A DNA stretch of 64,000 nucleotides, taken from assembly GCF_001854245.1 (NCBI RefSeq), contig NZ_CP015381.1, positions 2,081,001 through 2,145,000 on the forward strand, in the 5' to 3' direction. Of the stretch, positions 26,053-35,177 are shown in pieces. The notes beneath the pieces are model-generated. The model did no database searches and was not told the origin of the DNA. It was given only the letters and a program-made list of their open reading frames with translations. The DNA is from Desulfococcus multivorans. GTDB lineage: Bacteria; Desulfobacterota; Desulfobacteria; Desulfobacterales; Desulfococcaceae. Each line of letters opens with the position of its first letter. The first letter of the stretch is position 1. A program made the translations under genes and the position numbers.

Positions 26053-26123
26053 TGGGCTGAAGACTGAAGAGGGGCGCCTCCGGCCGGCGGGCCGTCCGAC
26101 TTCCTTCAGTCCCAGATCTTCAG
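26053..26123. repeat. palindromic 7-bp repeat element (copy 3, short)
   Basis: GGGCTGAAGACTGAAGAGGG is followed by a GC-rich centre and by inverted units CTTCAGT and CTTCAG. It has fewer units than the other copies. Confidence 0.65.
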
Positions 26124-26198
26124 ATGATGTGAAGCTGTATACTGCACAAAGGATAATTCCGCGTTGATTTAAGTCAAAAGCGGCTTTTTTTCTTTCTC

Positions 26199-26258
26199 CT
26201 CAACTTTCGACTGTTATGATGGTGACCGGGTACAGGCCTATGAAAGTCGAAAATTGAG
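26199..26258. repeat. compact, ends-only copy of the MITE-like element
   Basis: CTCAACTTTCGACTGTTATG and TATGAAAGTCGAAAATTGAG are joined by about 20 bases including GATGGTGACCGGGT, a segment also present next to the terminus at 15977. A further half terminus (CTCAACTTTCGG) follows at 26262. This looks like an internally deleted form of the 236-bp element. Confidence 0.7.
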
Positions 26259-26276
26259 TTCCTCAACTTTCGGCGA

Positions 26277-27152
26277 TCATGGGCCGGCGGCCATGATCTT
26301 CTGCATCAGCAGGCCGGAAACGATCAGCACCAGGCCGGCAAATGTGGTGACATAAATCGTCTCTCCCAGCAGAAAATGGATAAACACGAGGGATACGAAC
26401 GGCGTGAGGAAAATGAGATTGGCGACCCTGCCGGCGTTGTCGCTCAATTTAAGGGCCGTGAGCCAGGTCACGAAGGTAATGCCCATTTCAAAACATCCCA
26501 CCCAGGCGGCACCCGGAAGCCCCATGACATCCGGCACCCATAGCTGCGAGAAGAGGATGCAGCTCGCAGCCGTAAAGGGAAGGCTGAAAACGAAGCAGAG
26601 AAACAGCCCGACGATCGGCTCCGCCTTAATGCGGATGCTGCAGATCCAGTAGAGCGCCCATATGACGGTGCATGAAACCGCCAGAATTATACCGATCGGA
26701 TCGAGGGATCTGAACCCTGCCAGGCTCCCCTTTGTCGATACGAGCACCACGCCCGAATAGCAGACGAGGGTCGCCGTCAGATCGATGCGGGTCAGCCGCT
26801 GCCCGAGGAGGGGAACCGACAACAGGGAAAGCATGACGGGCCAGGTGTAATTGATGGGCTGGGCAACCTGGGCGGGAAGGTGCGCGTATGCTTTGAACAG
26901 CATGAGATAATAAACAAAGGGATTCAGAAATCCCAGCCCCAGAAAAATCCGGTACTCCCGGGGCTTGAGGGAAAAGATCAGCATGGTTTTTCCCTGGACG
27001 GCCAGAATCGCCCACACCACCACTGTGGAGGCCAATGTCGCGTAGAAAAGCAATTGAACGGGATCCATGTACCCGAGGGTCAGCTTGAAGGCGGTGGCGG
27101 AGGTTGACCAGAGGAGGACAGTCAACAGGCCGAGCAGATATTCTTTTTTCAT
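26277..27152 (-). CDS. EamA/DMT-family transporter
   Basis: This 291-residue protein is almost entirely made of ten hydrophobic segments, arranged as two five-helix EamA repeats. It starts MKKEYLLGLLTVLLWSTSAT, the typical family opening. QPINYTWPVMLSLLSVPLLGQ marks the end of the first repeat and LIFLTPFVSLVFIHFLLGE the end of the second. Members export amino acids, nucleotides or other metabolites. The substrate is unknown. It is a single minus-strand gene downstream of the metK-ahcY terminator. Confidence 0.85.
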   Translation of the reverse strand: MKKEYLLGLLTVLLWSTSATAFKLTLGYMDPVQLLFYATLASTVVVWAILAVQGKTMLIFSLKPREYRIFLGLGFLNPFVYYLMLFKAYAHLPAQVAQPINYTWPVMLSLLSVPLLGQRLTRIDLTATLVCYSGVVLVSTKGSLAGFRSLDPIGIILAVSCTVIWALYWICSIRIKAEPIVGLFLCFVFSLPFTAASCILFSQLWVPDVMGLPGAAWVGCFEMGITFVTWLTALKLSDNAGRVANLIFLTPFVSLVFIHFLLGETIYVTTFAGLVLIVSGLLMQKIMAAGP

Positions 27153-27238
27153 TGCACTCGATGCTGCGGTTTAATGAAGCTGCGGACCTCCAGGTTGTCC
27201 GTTGGAAGCGATGGAAAACGATATGTACAACAGCATCT

Positions 27239-27272
27239 GAAAAAGGCCCCGGACGAACATCGTCCGGGGCCT
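27239..27272 (-). terminator. intrinsic terminator of ahcY
   Basis: In the transcript sense AGGCCCCGGACG pairs perfectly with CGTCCGGGGCCT around ATGTT and runs into TTTTT. It lies about 35 bases after the ahcY stop codon. Confidence 0.9.
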
Positions 27273-27304
27273 CCGGGTGTGCAGTGTGTTCCGATACGAC
27301 GCGT

Positions 27305-28759
27305 CTAATACCGGTAGTGGTCCGGCTTGAACGGGCCGTCCACCGGAACCCCGAGATATTCGGCCTGGAAGGCGTTGAGGCGGGTCAGGCGAACCCCCAG
27401 TTTTGCCAGATGAAGGCGGGCCACCTCCTCGTCCAGTTTTTTGGGAAGGGTGTAGACGCCGATGTCATATTTCCGGGTGGCCAGTTCGATCTGGGCCAGG
27501 CACTGGTTGGTGAAGCTGTTGCTCATGACGAAGCTCGGATGGCCCGTGGCACAGCCGAGATTCACCAGCCGGCCTTCCGCCAGCACGAGAATCGTCCGAC
27601 CGGACCTGAGGGTCCATTTGTCCACCTGGGGCTTGATGTTCTCACAGGTGCACTCCGGGGTGTCCTCCAGGTAGTTCATGTCGATCTCATTGTCGAAATG
27701 GCCGATATTGCAGAGGATGGCCTCGTTTTTCATCTGCTCCATGTGCTCGCCGATCACGACATGGTAGCATCCCGTGGCCGTGACGAAGATATCTCCGACG
27801 GGGGCGGCATCCGTCATCGTCACTACTTCAAATCCTTCCATGGCGGCCTGAAGGGCGCAGATGGGATCGATTTCGGTGATGAGCACCCGGGCGCCGTATC
27901 CCCGCATGGAATGCGCGCATCCTTTCCCCACGTCGCCGTAGCCGCACACCACCACCACCTTTCCGGCGAGCATCACGTCGGTGGCCCGTTTAATGCCGTC
28001 GGCCAGAGACTCGCGGCATCCGTAAAGGTTGTCGAACTTGGACTTGGTGACGGAGTCATTGACGTTGAACGCCGGAAACAGCAGTTCTTTTTTCTCGGAG
28101 AGCTGATAAAGGCGATGAACGCCGGTGGTGGTCTCCTCGGAAACGCCGCGGATGTTTCGAACCGCCCGCGTCCAACGGCCGGGATCCCTTTCAAGGCTCA
28201 GTCGCATACGGTCCATGAGGCAGATCATGTCCTTGCTGTCGTATTGCCGATCCGGAAGAGACGGGTCTTTTTCCACGGCCACGCCCTGGTGAACGAACAT
28301 GGTGGCGTCTCCGCCGTCATCCACGATAAGGTCCGGTCCGGAACCGTCGGGCCAGGTGAGGGCCTGCTCCGTGCACCACCAATATTCTGCGAGATTCTCT
28401 CCTTTCCAGGCGAATACCGCGGCCGATCCGTTTTTGGCGATGGCCGCCGCCGCATGATCCTGGGTGGAGAAGATATTGCAGCTTGCCCACCGAATATCGG
28501 CGCCCAGGATCTTCAGGGTCTCGATGAGCATGGCCGTCTGGATGGTCATGTGGAGGCTGCCGGTGACCTTGAGGCCCGACAGGGGCTTTTCAGCGCCGTA
28601 CTTCTCGCGTACGGCCATGAGGCCGGGCATTTCATTCTCCGCAAGCTGCATCTCCTTGTTGCCGTAGTCCGCCAAGCCCATGTCGGCGACCTTGTATGGC
28701 AGGGAGAGGTCCAGGGGCATGCAGCGGGTTGATTCCGTTTTGATGTGGGTCGCTGTCAT
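27305..28759 (-). CDS. ahcY: S-adenosylhomocysteine hydrolase
   Basis: This enzyme splits S-adenosylhomocysteine to adenosine and homocysteine, relieving product inhibition of methyltransferases. The 484-residue product shows the NAD-binding motif [36 protein letters not shown] with the catalytic Lys, [13 protein letters not shown] near the N terminus, and the C-terminal KPDHYRY, the conserved end that reaches into the neighbouring subunit. Length fits the longer bacterial class. AGGAAAAGC precedes the ATG. It lies 18 bases after metK, so SAM synthesis and recycling are co-transcribed. Confidence 0.97.
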   Translation of the reverse strand: MTATHIKTESTRCMPLDLSLPYKVADMGLADYGNKEMQLAENEMPGLMAVREKYGAEKPLSGLKVTGSLHMTIQTAMLIETLKILGADIRWASCNIFSTQDHAAAAIAKNGSAAVFAWKGENLAEYWWCTEQALTWPDGSGPDLIVDDGGDATMFVHQGVAVEKDPSLPDRQYDSKDMICLMDRMRLSLERDPGRWTRAVRNIRGVSEETTTGVHRLYQLSEKKELLFPAFNVNDSVTKSKFDNLYGCRESLADGIKRATDVMLAGKVVVVCGYGDVGKGCAHSMRGYGARVLITEIDPICALQAAMEGFEVVTMTDAAPVGDIFVTATGCYHVVIGEHMEQMKNEAILCNIGHFDNEIDMNYLEDTPECTCENIKPQVDKWTLRSGRTILVLAEGRLVNLGCATGHPSFVMSNSFTNQCLAQIELATRKYDIGVYTLPKKLDEEVARLHLAKLGVRLTRLNAFQAEYLGVPVDGPFKPDHYRY

Positions 28760-28777
28760 AAGCTTTTCCTTTCTGCG

Positions 28778-29944
28778 CTACACGCCGGCTTTGTTCCGGA
28801 GCGTTTCCGCCATGTGGGTCTCTTCCCAGGTAAATCCGGGCTCGTTCCGGCCGAAATGACCGTAAGCGGCGGTATTGTGGAAAATGGGCTTCAGGAGGTC
28901 CAGATACTCGATGATGGCGGCCGGTCGGAGATCAAAGGTGTCCAGGATGATGTCGCGGGCAACCTTCGTGGGAATCTTGCCAGTTCCCATCATGTCCACC
29001 AGAATGGAAACCGGTTCCGCCACGCCGATGGCATAGGCCATCTGAACTTCGCATTTTTTCGCGAGGCCCGCCGCCACAATGTTCTTGGCTACGTGGCGTG
29101 CCATGTAGGATGCGCTCCGGTCCACCTTGGAGGGGTCTTTTCCCGAAAAGCACCCGCCGCCGTGGCTGCCCTGGCCGCCGTAGGTGTCCACGATGATCTT
29201 GCGTCCGGTGAGGCCGCAGTCGCCCATGGGGCCGCCGATGACGAATTTGCCGGTGGAGTTGATGAAATATCGTGTGTCTCCGTCGATCATGCTTTTGGGG
29301 ATGACCTTTTTGATGACCTCTTCGATGACGGCTTCCCGGAGCTGATCGTAGGTGACGTCGGGCTTGTGCTGGGCCGCGATGACAATGGTGTCGACCCGTT
29401 TCGGGGTGCCGTTTTCGTACTCGATGGTGACCTGGGCCTTGCCGTCGGGTCTCAGAAAGTCGAGGGCGCCGTTCTTTCGGACCTTTGCCAGGCGGCGGGT
29501 CAACTTGTGGGCATAGGTGATGGGCATGGGCATGAGCTCTTCGGTTTCGTCGGATGCGAAGCCGAACATCAGCCCCTGATCCCCCGCGCCCTGGTCCTTG
29601 AAGAGGCCTTCGCCTTGATTCACCCCCTGGGCGATGTCCGGAGACTGATGGTCGATGCTGGTCAGAACGGCGCAGGTTTGCCAGTCAAACCCCATCTGGG
29701 AGGAGTGATATCCGATGTCCCGGATGGTTTCCCGCACCACCTGAGGCATATCGACGTAGCAGTCGGTGGTGATCTCTCCGGCAATGACGGCCATACCGGT
29801 GGTGACCAGGGTCTCACAAGCCACGCGGCAGCGTTTGTCCTGTGCCATGATGGCATCCAGAATGGCATCGGATATGGCGTCGGCAACCTTGTCGGGATGA
29901 CCTTCGGTTACCGATTCAGAGGTAAAATAGTAGCTATCGGGCAT
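28778..29944 (-). CDS. metK: S-adenosylmethionine synthetase
   Basis: MetK makes SAM from methionine and ATP. The 388-residue product has [20 protein letters not shown] at the start, the flexible-loop region [10 protein letters not shown], the P-loop [16 protein letters not shown] and [15 protein letters not shown], all diagnostic. AAGGAGAG precedes the ATG. SAM is used here by ahcY-linked methylation and by the speD gene elsewhere in the window. I looked for a SAM- or SAH-type riboswitch in the 100 bases upstream and did not recognise one. Confidence 0.97.
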   Translation of the reverse strand: MPDSYYFTSESVTEGHPDKVADAISDAILDAIMAQDKRCRVACETLVTTGMAVIAGEITTDCYVDMPQVVRETIRDIGYHSSQMGFDWQTCAVLTSIDHQSPDIAQGVNQGEGLFKDQGAGDQGLMFGFASDETEELMPMPITYAHKLTRRLAKVRKNGALDFLRPDGKAQVTIEYENGTPKRVDTIVIAAQHKPDVTYDQLREAVIEEVIKKVIPKSMIDGDTRYFINSTGKFVIGGPMGDCGLTGRKIIVDTYGGQGSHGGGCFSGKDPSKVDRSASYMARHVAKNIVAAGLAKKCEVQMAYAIGVAEPVSILVDMMGTGKIPTKVARDIILDTFDLRPAAIIEYLDLLKPIFHNTAAYGHFGRNEPGFTWEETHMAETLRNKAGV

Positions 29945-30044
29945 GCGTAACTCTCCTTCTTCTCTCGATCTGGGTACCGCTCGTTTTCACCGGACGCTCA
30001 TGCCGCCGGTCGTTTTTCAGGGCGGGAGGCCGGAGACGGCGATA

Positions 30045-30890
30045 TTATGGTGTTAAAAGGGTATTGTCAATGAGGCGGGTTTTCCCAATCTTGACGGCCA
30101 GAGCCATGCGGGCCGGACTGTCAACGACGGTGAGGGATTCGATGGTCTCCGGATCGAAGATTTCAATATAATCGATGACGGCATCGGGATGGACCTCGAT
30201 GATTTTTCGCGCGGCGGCGATGAGCTCGGAAACGTTTCGGACACCCGCCTGCACCATCTTTCCGGCCTGATTGAGGGCCTGGGACAGACACAGGGCGCGT
30301 TTCCGCTCTTCGGGCGAAAGGTAGCTGTTCCGGGAACTCATGGCCAACCCGTCATGTTCCCGTACGATGGGCCCGCCAATGATCCGGATGTCGAAGTTGA
30401 GGTCGCGGACCATGCGGCGGATGACCATCAGCTGCTGATAGTCCTTTTCACCGAAAACGGCGACGTGGGGCTTGACGATATTGAACAGCTTGGTGACCAC
30501 CGTCGCCACCCCTCTGAAGAACACCGGCCGGGACAACCCGCAGAGATGAAACGGGAGTTTTTCGAGGGTTACATAGGTCTGGTAGTTTTCGCCGTACAGA
30601 TCCTCGCGGTTCGGATGAAAAATCAGTGTCGCACCGGCCTTTTCGGCCAATTCACAGTCGCGTTCAAACGCCCTCGGATAGGTGTCGAGATCCTCACCGG
30701 GACCGAACTGCGTTGGGTTGACGAAGATGCTGACCACCACCTCGTCTCCGTGTCGGCACCCTTCCCGAATGAGAGAGAGGTGTCCCTCGTGAAGGAATCC
30801 CATGGTGGGGATGAAGGCGATGGTTCCGCCCTGGCGCCTTGCCTGGTCGGCAAAGGCCTGCATGTCTCTGGGGAAGGATATGATCTTGAT
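30045..30890 (-). CDS. panC: pantothenate synthetase with apparent AUC start
   Basis: PanC joins pantoate and beta-alanine using ATP. Motifs are FIPTMGFLHEGHLSLI (HxGH), VFGEKDYQQL, and SSRNSYLSPEER in the KMSKS-like loop. The 281-residue product matches family length only if translation starts at the ATC codon at 30890 (IKIISFPRD aligns with the usual N-terminal strand), which has GAGG six bases upstream. The first ATG downstream (30863) would remove nine conserved-position residues. An upstream ATG at 30944 adds 18 residues unlike the family. It precedes metK by 100 bases on the same strand. Confidence 0.9.
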   Translation of the reverse strand: MKIISFPRDMQAFADQARRQGGTIAFIPTMGFLHEGHLSLIREGCRHGDEVVVSIFVNPTQFGPGEDLDTYPRAFERDCELAEKAGATLIFHPNREDLYGENYQTYVTLEKLPFHLCGLSRPVFFRGVATVVTKLFNIVKPHVAVFGEKDYQQLMVIRRMVRDLNFDIRIIGGPIVREHDGLAMSSRNSYLSPEERKRALCLSQALNQAGKMVQAGVRNVSELIAAARKIIEVHPDAVIDYIEIFDPETIESLTVVDSPARMALAVKIGKTRLIDNTLLTP

Positions 30891-31024
30891 AGCCGACCTC
30901 GATATTTGACAAACAGATTGTGGTCTATAAATATGATGATACATCAACGGATAGACCGTAGACCAAACCCATCGAAATGTCAATGCCTCTATGCGCAGCG
31001 GGGGAATTTTAGAGGCTTAAGGGC

Positions 31025-31166
31025 GGCTGAAGGCTGAAGACAGAAGGCTAAAGGTTGAAGACAGAGAGCGGAGGACGGAGGGCGGAGGGCGGAAAACCGA
31101 AGCCGGAAGGGGTGCAAAGCCTCTTTCGCCGCAGACGCACCCCTTCAGTCTTCAGTCTTCAGCCTA
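31025..31166. repeat. palindromic element of 7-bp repeats (copy 4, diverged)
   Basis: GGCTGAAGGCTGAAGACAG is followed by drifting 7-mers (GCTAAAG, GTTGAAG, then GGAGGAC/GGAGGGC units), GGGGTGCA, a spacer with TGCGTCTGCGG complement, and CACCCCTTCAGTCTTCAGTC. The change of unit sequence along the array shows gradual 7-mer drift. Confidence 0.8.
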
Positions 31167-31190
31167 TTTCCCAAAACCCTCATTTATTCA

Positions 31191-31218
31191 TTGAATCCCT
31201 GTTCTCTTGTGCTATATA
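31191..31218 (+). promoter_or_regulatory. candidate sigma-70 promoter of the YkgJ-like gene
   Basis: TTGAAT and TATATA are separated by 16 bases, about 100 bases upstream of the start codon at 31320. This is the only good housekeeping-type match in the gap 30984-31319, which otherwise holds a 7-mer element. Confidence 0.5.
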
Positions 31219-31319
31219 AACCCGTTGGTGTCGGCAGGAGAATTTCAAGGATTTGCGGATGCGGCTTGACGGCCGGCCTCAAGAGACGGGGCCTCGGGAA
31301 AGGGGACGTGTGACGCGCC

Positions 31320-31967
31320 ATGGGTGATCGAATCGTCAGGGAATGCCGACGGTGCGGGGTTTGCTGCAAAAAGGGCGGGCCGACGCTCCACAGAGCGGAT
31401 CGACGTCTCGTGGATGAAGGGATTATTCCGCTGAACCACCTTTACACGATCCGCAGGGGGGAGCCGGCCTACGACAATATCGCAGGGGCCGTCTTTCCGG
31501 TTTCCGACGATCTGATCAAGATCAAAGGCGCCGGGGACACCTGGGCGTGTCTGTATTACGACGATGTCCTGAAGGGGTGCCGGATATACGGCGACAGGCC
31601 CGTGGAATGCCGAATACTGAAGTGTTGGGATACAACGGCAATCGAGGCGATGTACCGATCGGATCGGCTGACCCGGAAAGATCTGATCGGCGGCGTGCCG
31701 GGACTCTGGGATCTGGTGCTTGACCACCAGGCCCGCTGCGGTTACGAAGAGATCGGATCCCTTGTCGCCGGGATTCGGCAGGGGGAGGCTGCATCCCTGG
31801 AAAGGCTTCGCACCATGGTGCGCTACGACGGCAGCCTGAGACAATTGGTGGTGGAAAAGGGGCTTACCGGCACCCGGATGACGGATTTTCTGTTTGGACG
31901 GCCCATGGTCGACACGCTGAAACCCATGGGCGTGAATGTCCGCGATTTACGAAGACATCAAACTTGA
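31320..31967 (+). CDS. YkgJ-family cysteine-cluster protein
   Basis: The 215-residue protein begins with the family motif CRRCGVCCKKGG (residues 9-20), a Cys-rich metal or Fe-S site. A second set follows in WACLYYDDVLKGCRIYGDRP and VECRILKCW, also typical of YkgJ (formerly UPF0153) proteins, which are proposed zinc- or iron-chelating. The rest is unassigned. The ribosome-binding site is weak. The crotonase-like gene starts 11 bases downstream. Confidence 0.85.
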   Translation: MGDRIVRECRRCGVCCKKGGPTLHRADRRLVDEGIIPLNHLYTIRRGEPAYDNIAGAVFPVSDDLIKIKGAGDTWACLYYDDVLKGCRIYGDRPVECRILKCWDTTAIEAMYRSDRLTRKDLIGGVPGLWDLVLDHQARCGYEEIGSLVAGIRQGEAASLERLRTMVRYDGSLRQLVVEKGLTGTRMTDFLFGRPMVDTLKPMGVNVRDLRRHQT

Positions 31968-31978
31968 AGGAGGCACAA

Positions 31979-32755
31979 ATGGCGTTTGAAACGGTTATCT
32001 TGAACAGAGACGGCGATATCGGCATGATTACCCTCAATCGACCGGAACAGTTCAATACATTCTCCTCTCAAATGGCACGGGAAATGAACGCGGCGCTGGC
32101 GGAACTGGACGCGGACGAGAGCATTCGGGTCGTCATCGTCAAAGGGGCCGGAAAGGTCTTTTCCACCGGCATCGACATCACGGAATATCCCGGTAAAACC
32201 GCAACGGAATACCACGAATGGATCTCCCTGATGGAGAAGATGCACGCCGTCATCGCCGGTATGAAAAAGCCGGTCATTGCCATGGCCCACAAGTACGCGG
32301 TGGCCAACGGGGCCGGCCTGGTGTTCGCCGCCGATTTCGCCGTCATTTCAGATGATACCCAGATCGGCACCACCGCCATCAACGTCGGCCTTCTCTGCAC
32401 GGGCCCCATCATTCCCATCGCAGACCGGCTGGGGAAGAAAAAGACCATGGAGATGCTCCTCTCGGGGGACATGATCAACGCGCGGGAGGCTGAAGCCCTG
32501 GGCCTGGTCAACAAGGTCGTCCCGGCCGACAAGCTCGAGGAGGAGACCCTGGCGCTGGCGCGCAAGCTGGCCGACAAAAGCCCGACGGCCGTCCGCATGG
32601 GGAAGGAATTTTATTACAAGATGCAGGAAATGCCGTTTTCACGGCGGTTTACCTATAATGCCGAGCTGTTTGCCCGGCTCTGCACCACCGAGGATGCCCG
32701 GGAGGGGATCAGCGCTTTTCTTGAAAAGCGGAAGCCCGTCTGGAAGGGCAAGTGA
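31979..32755 (+). CDS. enoyl-CoA hydratase/isomerase family protein
   Basis: This 258-residue crotonase-fold protein has TLNRPEQFNTFSSQM, the oxyanion-hole strand GKVFSTGIDITEY, and KPVIAMAHKYAVANGAGLVF for the second oxyanion-hole Gly. The usual catalytic Glu pair is not evident: the region normally reading PEVxLGLFP is TAINVGLLCTG here. It may therefore not be a hydratase; other crotonase activities (isomerase, hydrolase, decarboxylase) lack one or both Glu. AAGGAGG precedes the ATG at 31979. It lies between YkgJ-like and TerB-like genes in one transcription unit. Confidence 0.87.
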   Translation: MAFETVILNRDGDIGMITLNRPEQFNTFSSQMAREMNAALAELDADESIRVVIVKGAGKVFSTGIDITEYPGKTATEYHEWISLMEKMHAVIAGMKKPVIAMAHKYAVANGAGLVFAADFAVISDDTQIGTTAINVGLLCTGPIIPIADRLGKKKTMEMLLSGDMINAREAEALGLVNKVVPADKLEEETLALARKLADKSPTAVRMGKEFYYKMQEMPFSRRFTYNAELFARLCTTEDAREGISAFLEKRKPVWKGK

Positions 32756-32768
32756 GCGAGGTAAGACA

Positions 32769-33440
32769 ATGAGAGATATCGTGACCCGGCTTAAAGAGGG
32801 ATTGTCAACGGCAACGGAGGTCGCCAGACGCAAGGCGACCGAAACCAAGAACAAGATCGATCGGCGCTTGAACCAGGATCTTTTCGAGGCGGTGATTGCG
32901 GGCTCCGTGCTCATCATGAACACCGGCACGGTCGAAAAAGATGCAAAGGATCGTGCAAACGAGGAACACAAGCTGCTCATCAGCCTGGCGGAAAAGGGGA
33001 TCACCAATTTTTTTACCCAGGAGGAGATCACCCAGACGCTGTCCAAATACCTCTCCGTTTACGAGACCGGCGGCTTCCTGGCCGGGTACGGCTATTGCGT
33101 TGCCGCCGTCGCACAGTTGAAAAAAGAGGCGGATATCCGCCTGTTGATCCGTTTCATGTACGACGTCAGCGCCGCGGACGGTTTTTCGGATCCGGCGGAG
33201 CGTCAGGCGATTGTGGATGTGGCCGGGTTTCTGGGCTTCGCGGGATATACCGCCGTGGAGCCGGAGCTGACGGGATATCTACCCTTCAAGGCATCTGATA
33301 CGCCTCGCCGGGCCCAGGCCCCCATGCCGGAACCCCCATCCGCGCCGCCGCGTCTTCAGGGCTCGGCCGCCGAGACGGATGCCTCCCCGAAACCGCCGGA
33401 ATCCAACAAGGACGACGGCATACCGGATTGGATGCGATAG
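32769..33440 (+). CDS. TerB-like domain protein
   Basis: This 223-residue protein has a helical core (about 40-175). Segment LIRFMYDVSAADGFSDPAER resembles the TerB/DjlA-N acidic helix pair (A.DG....E), which may bind metal. The C-terminal 45 residues are Pro/Ala-rich and disordered, ending DDGIPDWMR. The ATG at 32769 is supported by GAGG and by its position 13 bases after the crotonase-like gene; in-frame codons upstream overlap that gene. Function is unknown; the TerB assignment is by pattern. Confidence 0.7.
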   Translation: MRDIVTRLKEGLSTATEVARRKATETKNKIDRRLNQDLFEAVIAGSVLIMNTGTVEKDAKDRANEEHKLLISLAEKGITNFFTQEEITQTLSKYLSVYETGGFLAGYGYCVAAVAQLKKEADIRLLIRFMYDVSAADGFSDPAERQAIVDVAGFLGFAGYTAVEPELTGYLPFKASDTPRRAQAPMPEPPSAPPRLQGSAAETDASPKPPESNKDDGIPDWMR

Positions 33441-33461
33441 GCGGACCTCACGGGGATCGAC

Positions 33462-33500
33462 CCATCATCCCGGAGACCCGAGTCTCAACCGGGATGATGG
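33462..33500. terminator. strong hairpin after the TerB-like gene
   Basis: CCATCATCCCGG pairs perfectly with CCGGGATGATGG, and the inner bases form a second stem (GAGAC with GTCTC around CCGA). No T-run follows, so it may be a Rho-assisted terminator or a 3' stabiliser rather than a classical intrinsic terminator. Confidence 0.55.
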
Positions 33501-33544
33501 CATCGCCCACCGGCCGGAACCCCGGTCGACACCGCAAGTTAAGG

Positions 33545-33573
33545 TTGACACCTCATTCTAAATGACATAGCAT
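33545..33573 (+). promoter_or_regulatory. sigma-70 promoter of lysS and the envelope block
   Basis: TTGACA and TAGCAT are separated by exactly 17 bases, 75 bases upstream of lysS. No other promoter of comparable quality was seen between here and the promoter at 49864. Confidence 0.6.
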
Positions 33574-33647
33574 TCGCCGCTTGTATTCCAGCGTATTTTT
33601 CCCCACATGGGATTCAATTATCTATAGACGACAGGTAAATCGACGAT

Positions 33648-35120
33648 ATGGAAAAAAGTGATGTGTTACTGAAGCGGAAACAGAAGATTTCGGAACTGAA
33701 GGAAATGGGGGTCAATCTCTATCCCAATGATTTCAAGGTGTCCCATGAAGTCCTGGACATACGACGGCTTTCGGAGACCCAACCCGGGATTGCGGCCCGG
33801 GAAACCACGGTTTTTTCAGTGGCCGGGCGCATCATGGCCGTCAACCGCTTCGGAAAATCCGCCTTTATCCGGTTCAAGGACCAGAGTGGACAGCTTCAGG
33901 CCTATGTCCGGCAGGACAAGGTGGGGACCGATGGCTATACGCTGTTCAAACAGATGGACGTCGGTGATTTTGTCGGGCTGGTCGGTACCCTGTTTCAGAC
34001 CAAGACCGGTGAATGGACCCTTCTGGCCTCCCAGGTGCGCCTCCTCAGCAAGGCGGTTCGCCCGCTGCCCGAAAAATTCCACGGCCTGAAAGATCCGGAA
34101 AAGCGGTATCGAAGACGATATGTCGATCTGATCATGAATCCCGAGGTTCGGGATATTTTCGTCAAACGAAGTCGGATCATCCAGGCCGTGCGCACCTTCC
34201 TTCTGGACCGGAACTATCTGGAGGTCGAGACCCCCATGATGCAGCCGATTCCCGGCGGTGCGGAAGCCGAACCGTTCGTTACCCATCACAATGCCCTCGG
34301 CATGGATCTCTATCTTCGCATTGCGCCGGAACTCTACCTCAAACGCCTGGTGGTGGGCGGTTTCGAGCGGGTATTTGAAATCAATCGCAATTTCAGGAAC
34401 GAGGGCGTATCGACCCAGCACAATCCCGAATTCACCATGGTCGAATTCTATCAGGCTTACGCGACCTTCACCGACCTGATGGCGTTGACCGAGGAGATGT
34501 TCGCTGATGTGGCGGAAACGGTGACGGGCTCGACCCGGATCACCTACCAGGGGAGCGAGATCGATTTCGCAAAAGGGTGGCGTCGAATGACGCTTGCGGA
34601 ATCCCTTGAAAAAATCGGCGGCGTGGCTCCCGACATCCTGAACGACAAGGAAAAACTTCTCGCCCTTGCCGCGGACAAAGGGATCAAAATGACCAAAACC
34701 GGCCGTCTCGGAAAGGTCATCACCAAGCTTTTCGACGCCCTCGTGGAGCCCGAGCTGATCCAGCCCACCTTCATCACCGGCTACCCGGTGGAGGTGTCGC
34801 CCCTTTCACGACGGAGTGATACCTCGCCGGAGTTGACCGAGCGATTCGAACTCTTTATCGCCGGGAGGGAAATCGCCAACGGCTTTTCGGAGCTCAATGA
34901 CCCCGAAGATCAGAAAGAGCGATTTCTGCAGCAGGTGGCGGATCGTGATGCCGGCGACAAGGAGGCCCACTTCATGGATGAAGATTATATTGAAGCCCTG
35001 GAATACGGAATGCCGCCCACCGCCGGAGAAGGCATCGGGATCGACCGACTGGCTATGCTGTTGACCGATGCGGCATCCATCCGGGAGGTGATTCTTTTCC
35101 CCCACATGAAAACGAAATAG
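33648..35120 (+). CDS. lysS: lysyl-tRNA synthetase, class II
   Basis: LysRS attaches lysine to tRNA-Lys. The 490-residue product has an OB-fold anticodon-binding domain (about 40-150, with VAGRIMAVNRFGKSAFIRF), then the class II core: motif 1 around RSRIIQAVRTFLLDRNYLEV, motif 2 FEINRNFRNEGVSTQHNPEF and motif 3 GEGIGIDRLAMLLTDA. Length is normal. The ribosome-binding site is weak. It is the first gene of the envelope block, an arrangement in which lysS precedes lolC in many Desulfobacterota. Confidence 0.97.
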   Translation: MEKSDVLLKRKQKISELKEMGVNLYPNDFKVSHEVLDIRRLSETQPGIAARETTVFSVAGRIMAVNRFGKSAFIRFKDQSGQLQAYVRQDKVGTDGYTLFKQMDVGDFVGLVGTLFQTKTGEWTLLASQVRLLSKAVRPLPEKFHGLKDPEKRYRRRYVDLIMNPEVRDIFVKRSRIIQAVRTFLLDRNYLEVETPMMQPIPGGAEAEPFVTHHNALGMDLYLRIAPELYLKRLVVGGFERVFEINRNFRNEGVSTQHNPEFTMVEFYQAYATFTDLMALTEEMFADVAETVTGSTRITYQGSEIDFAKGWRRMTLAESLEKIGGVAPDILNDKEKLLALAADKGIKMTKTGRLGKVITKLFDALVEPELIQPTFITGYPVEVSPLSRRSDTSPELTERFELFIAGREIANGFSELNDPEDQKERFLQQVADRDAGDKEAHFMDEDYIEALEYGMPPTAGEGIGIDRLAMLLTDAASIREVILFPHMKTK

Positions 35121-35177
35121 GGCGATTTGACCTTCGGCGGAATTTTCAGGACGGATCGGCCCGGACGGGGTCCGGTC

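Noticed and set aside
29945-30044. Possible SAM or SAH riboswitch upstream of metK-ahcY
   Set aside because: I could not find the conserved core or pairing pattern of these riboswitch classes in the 100 bases.
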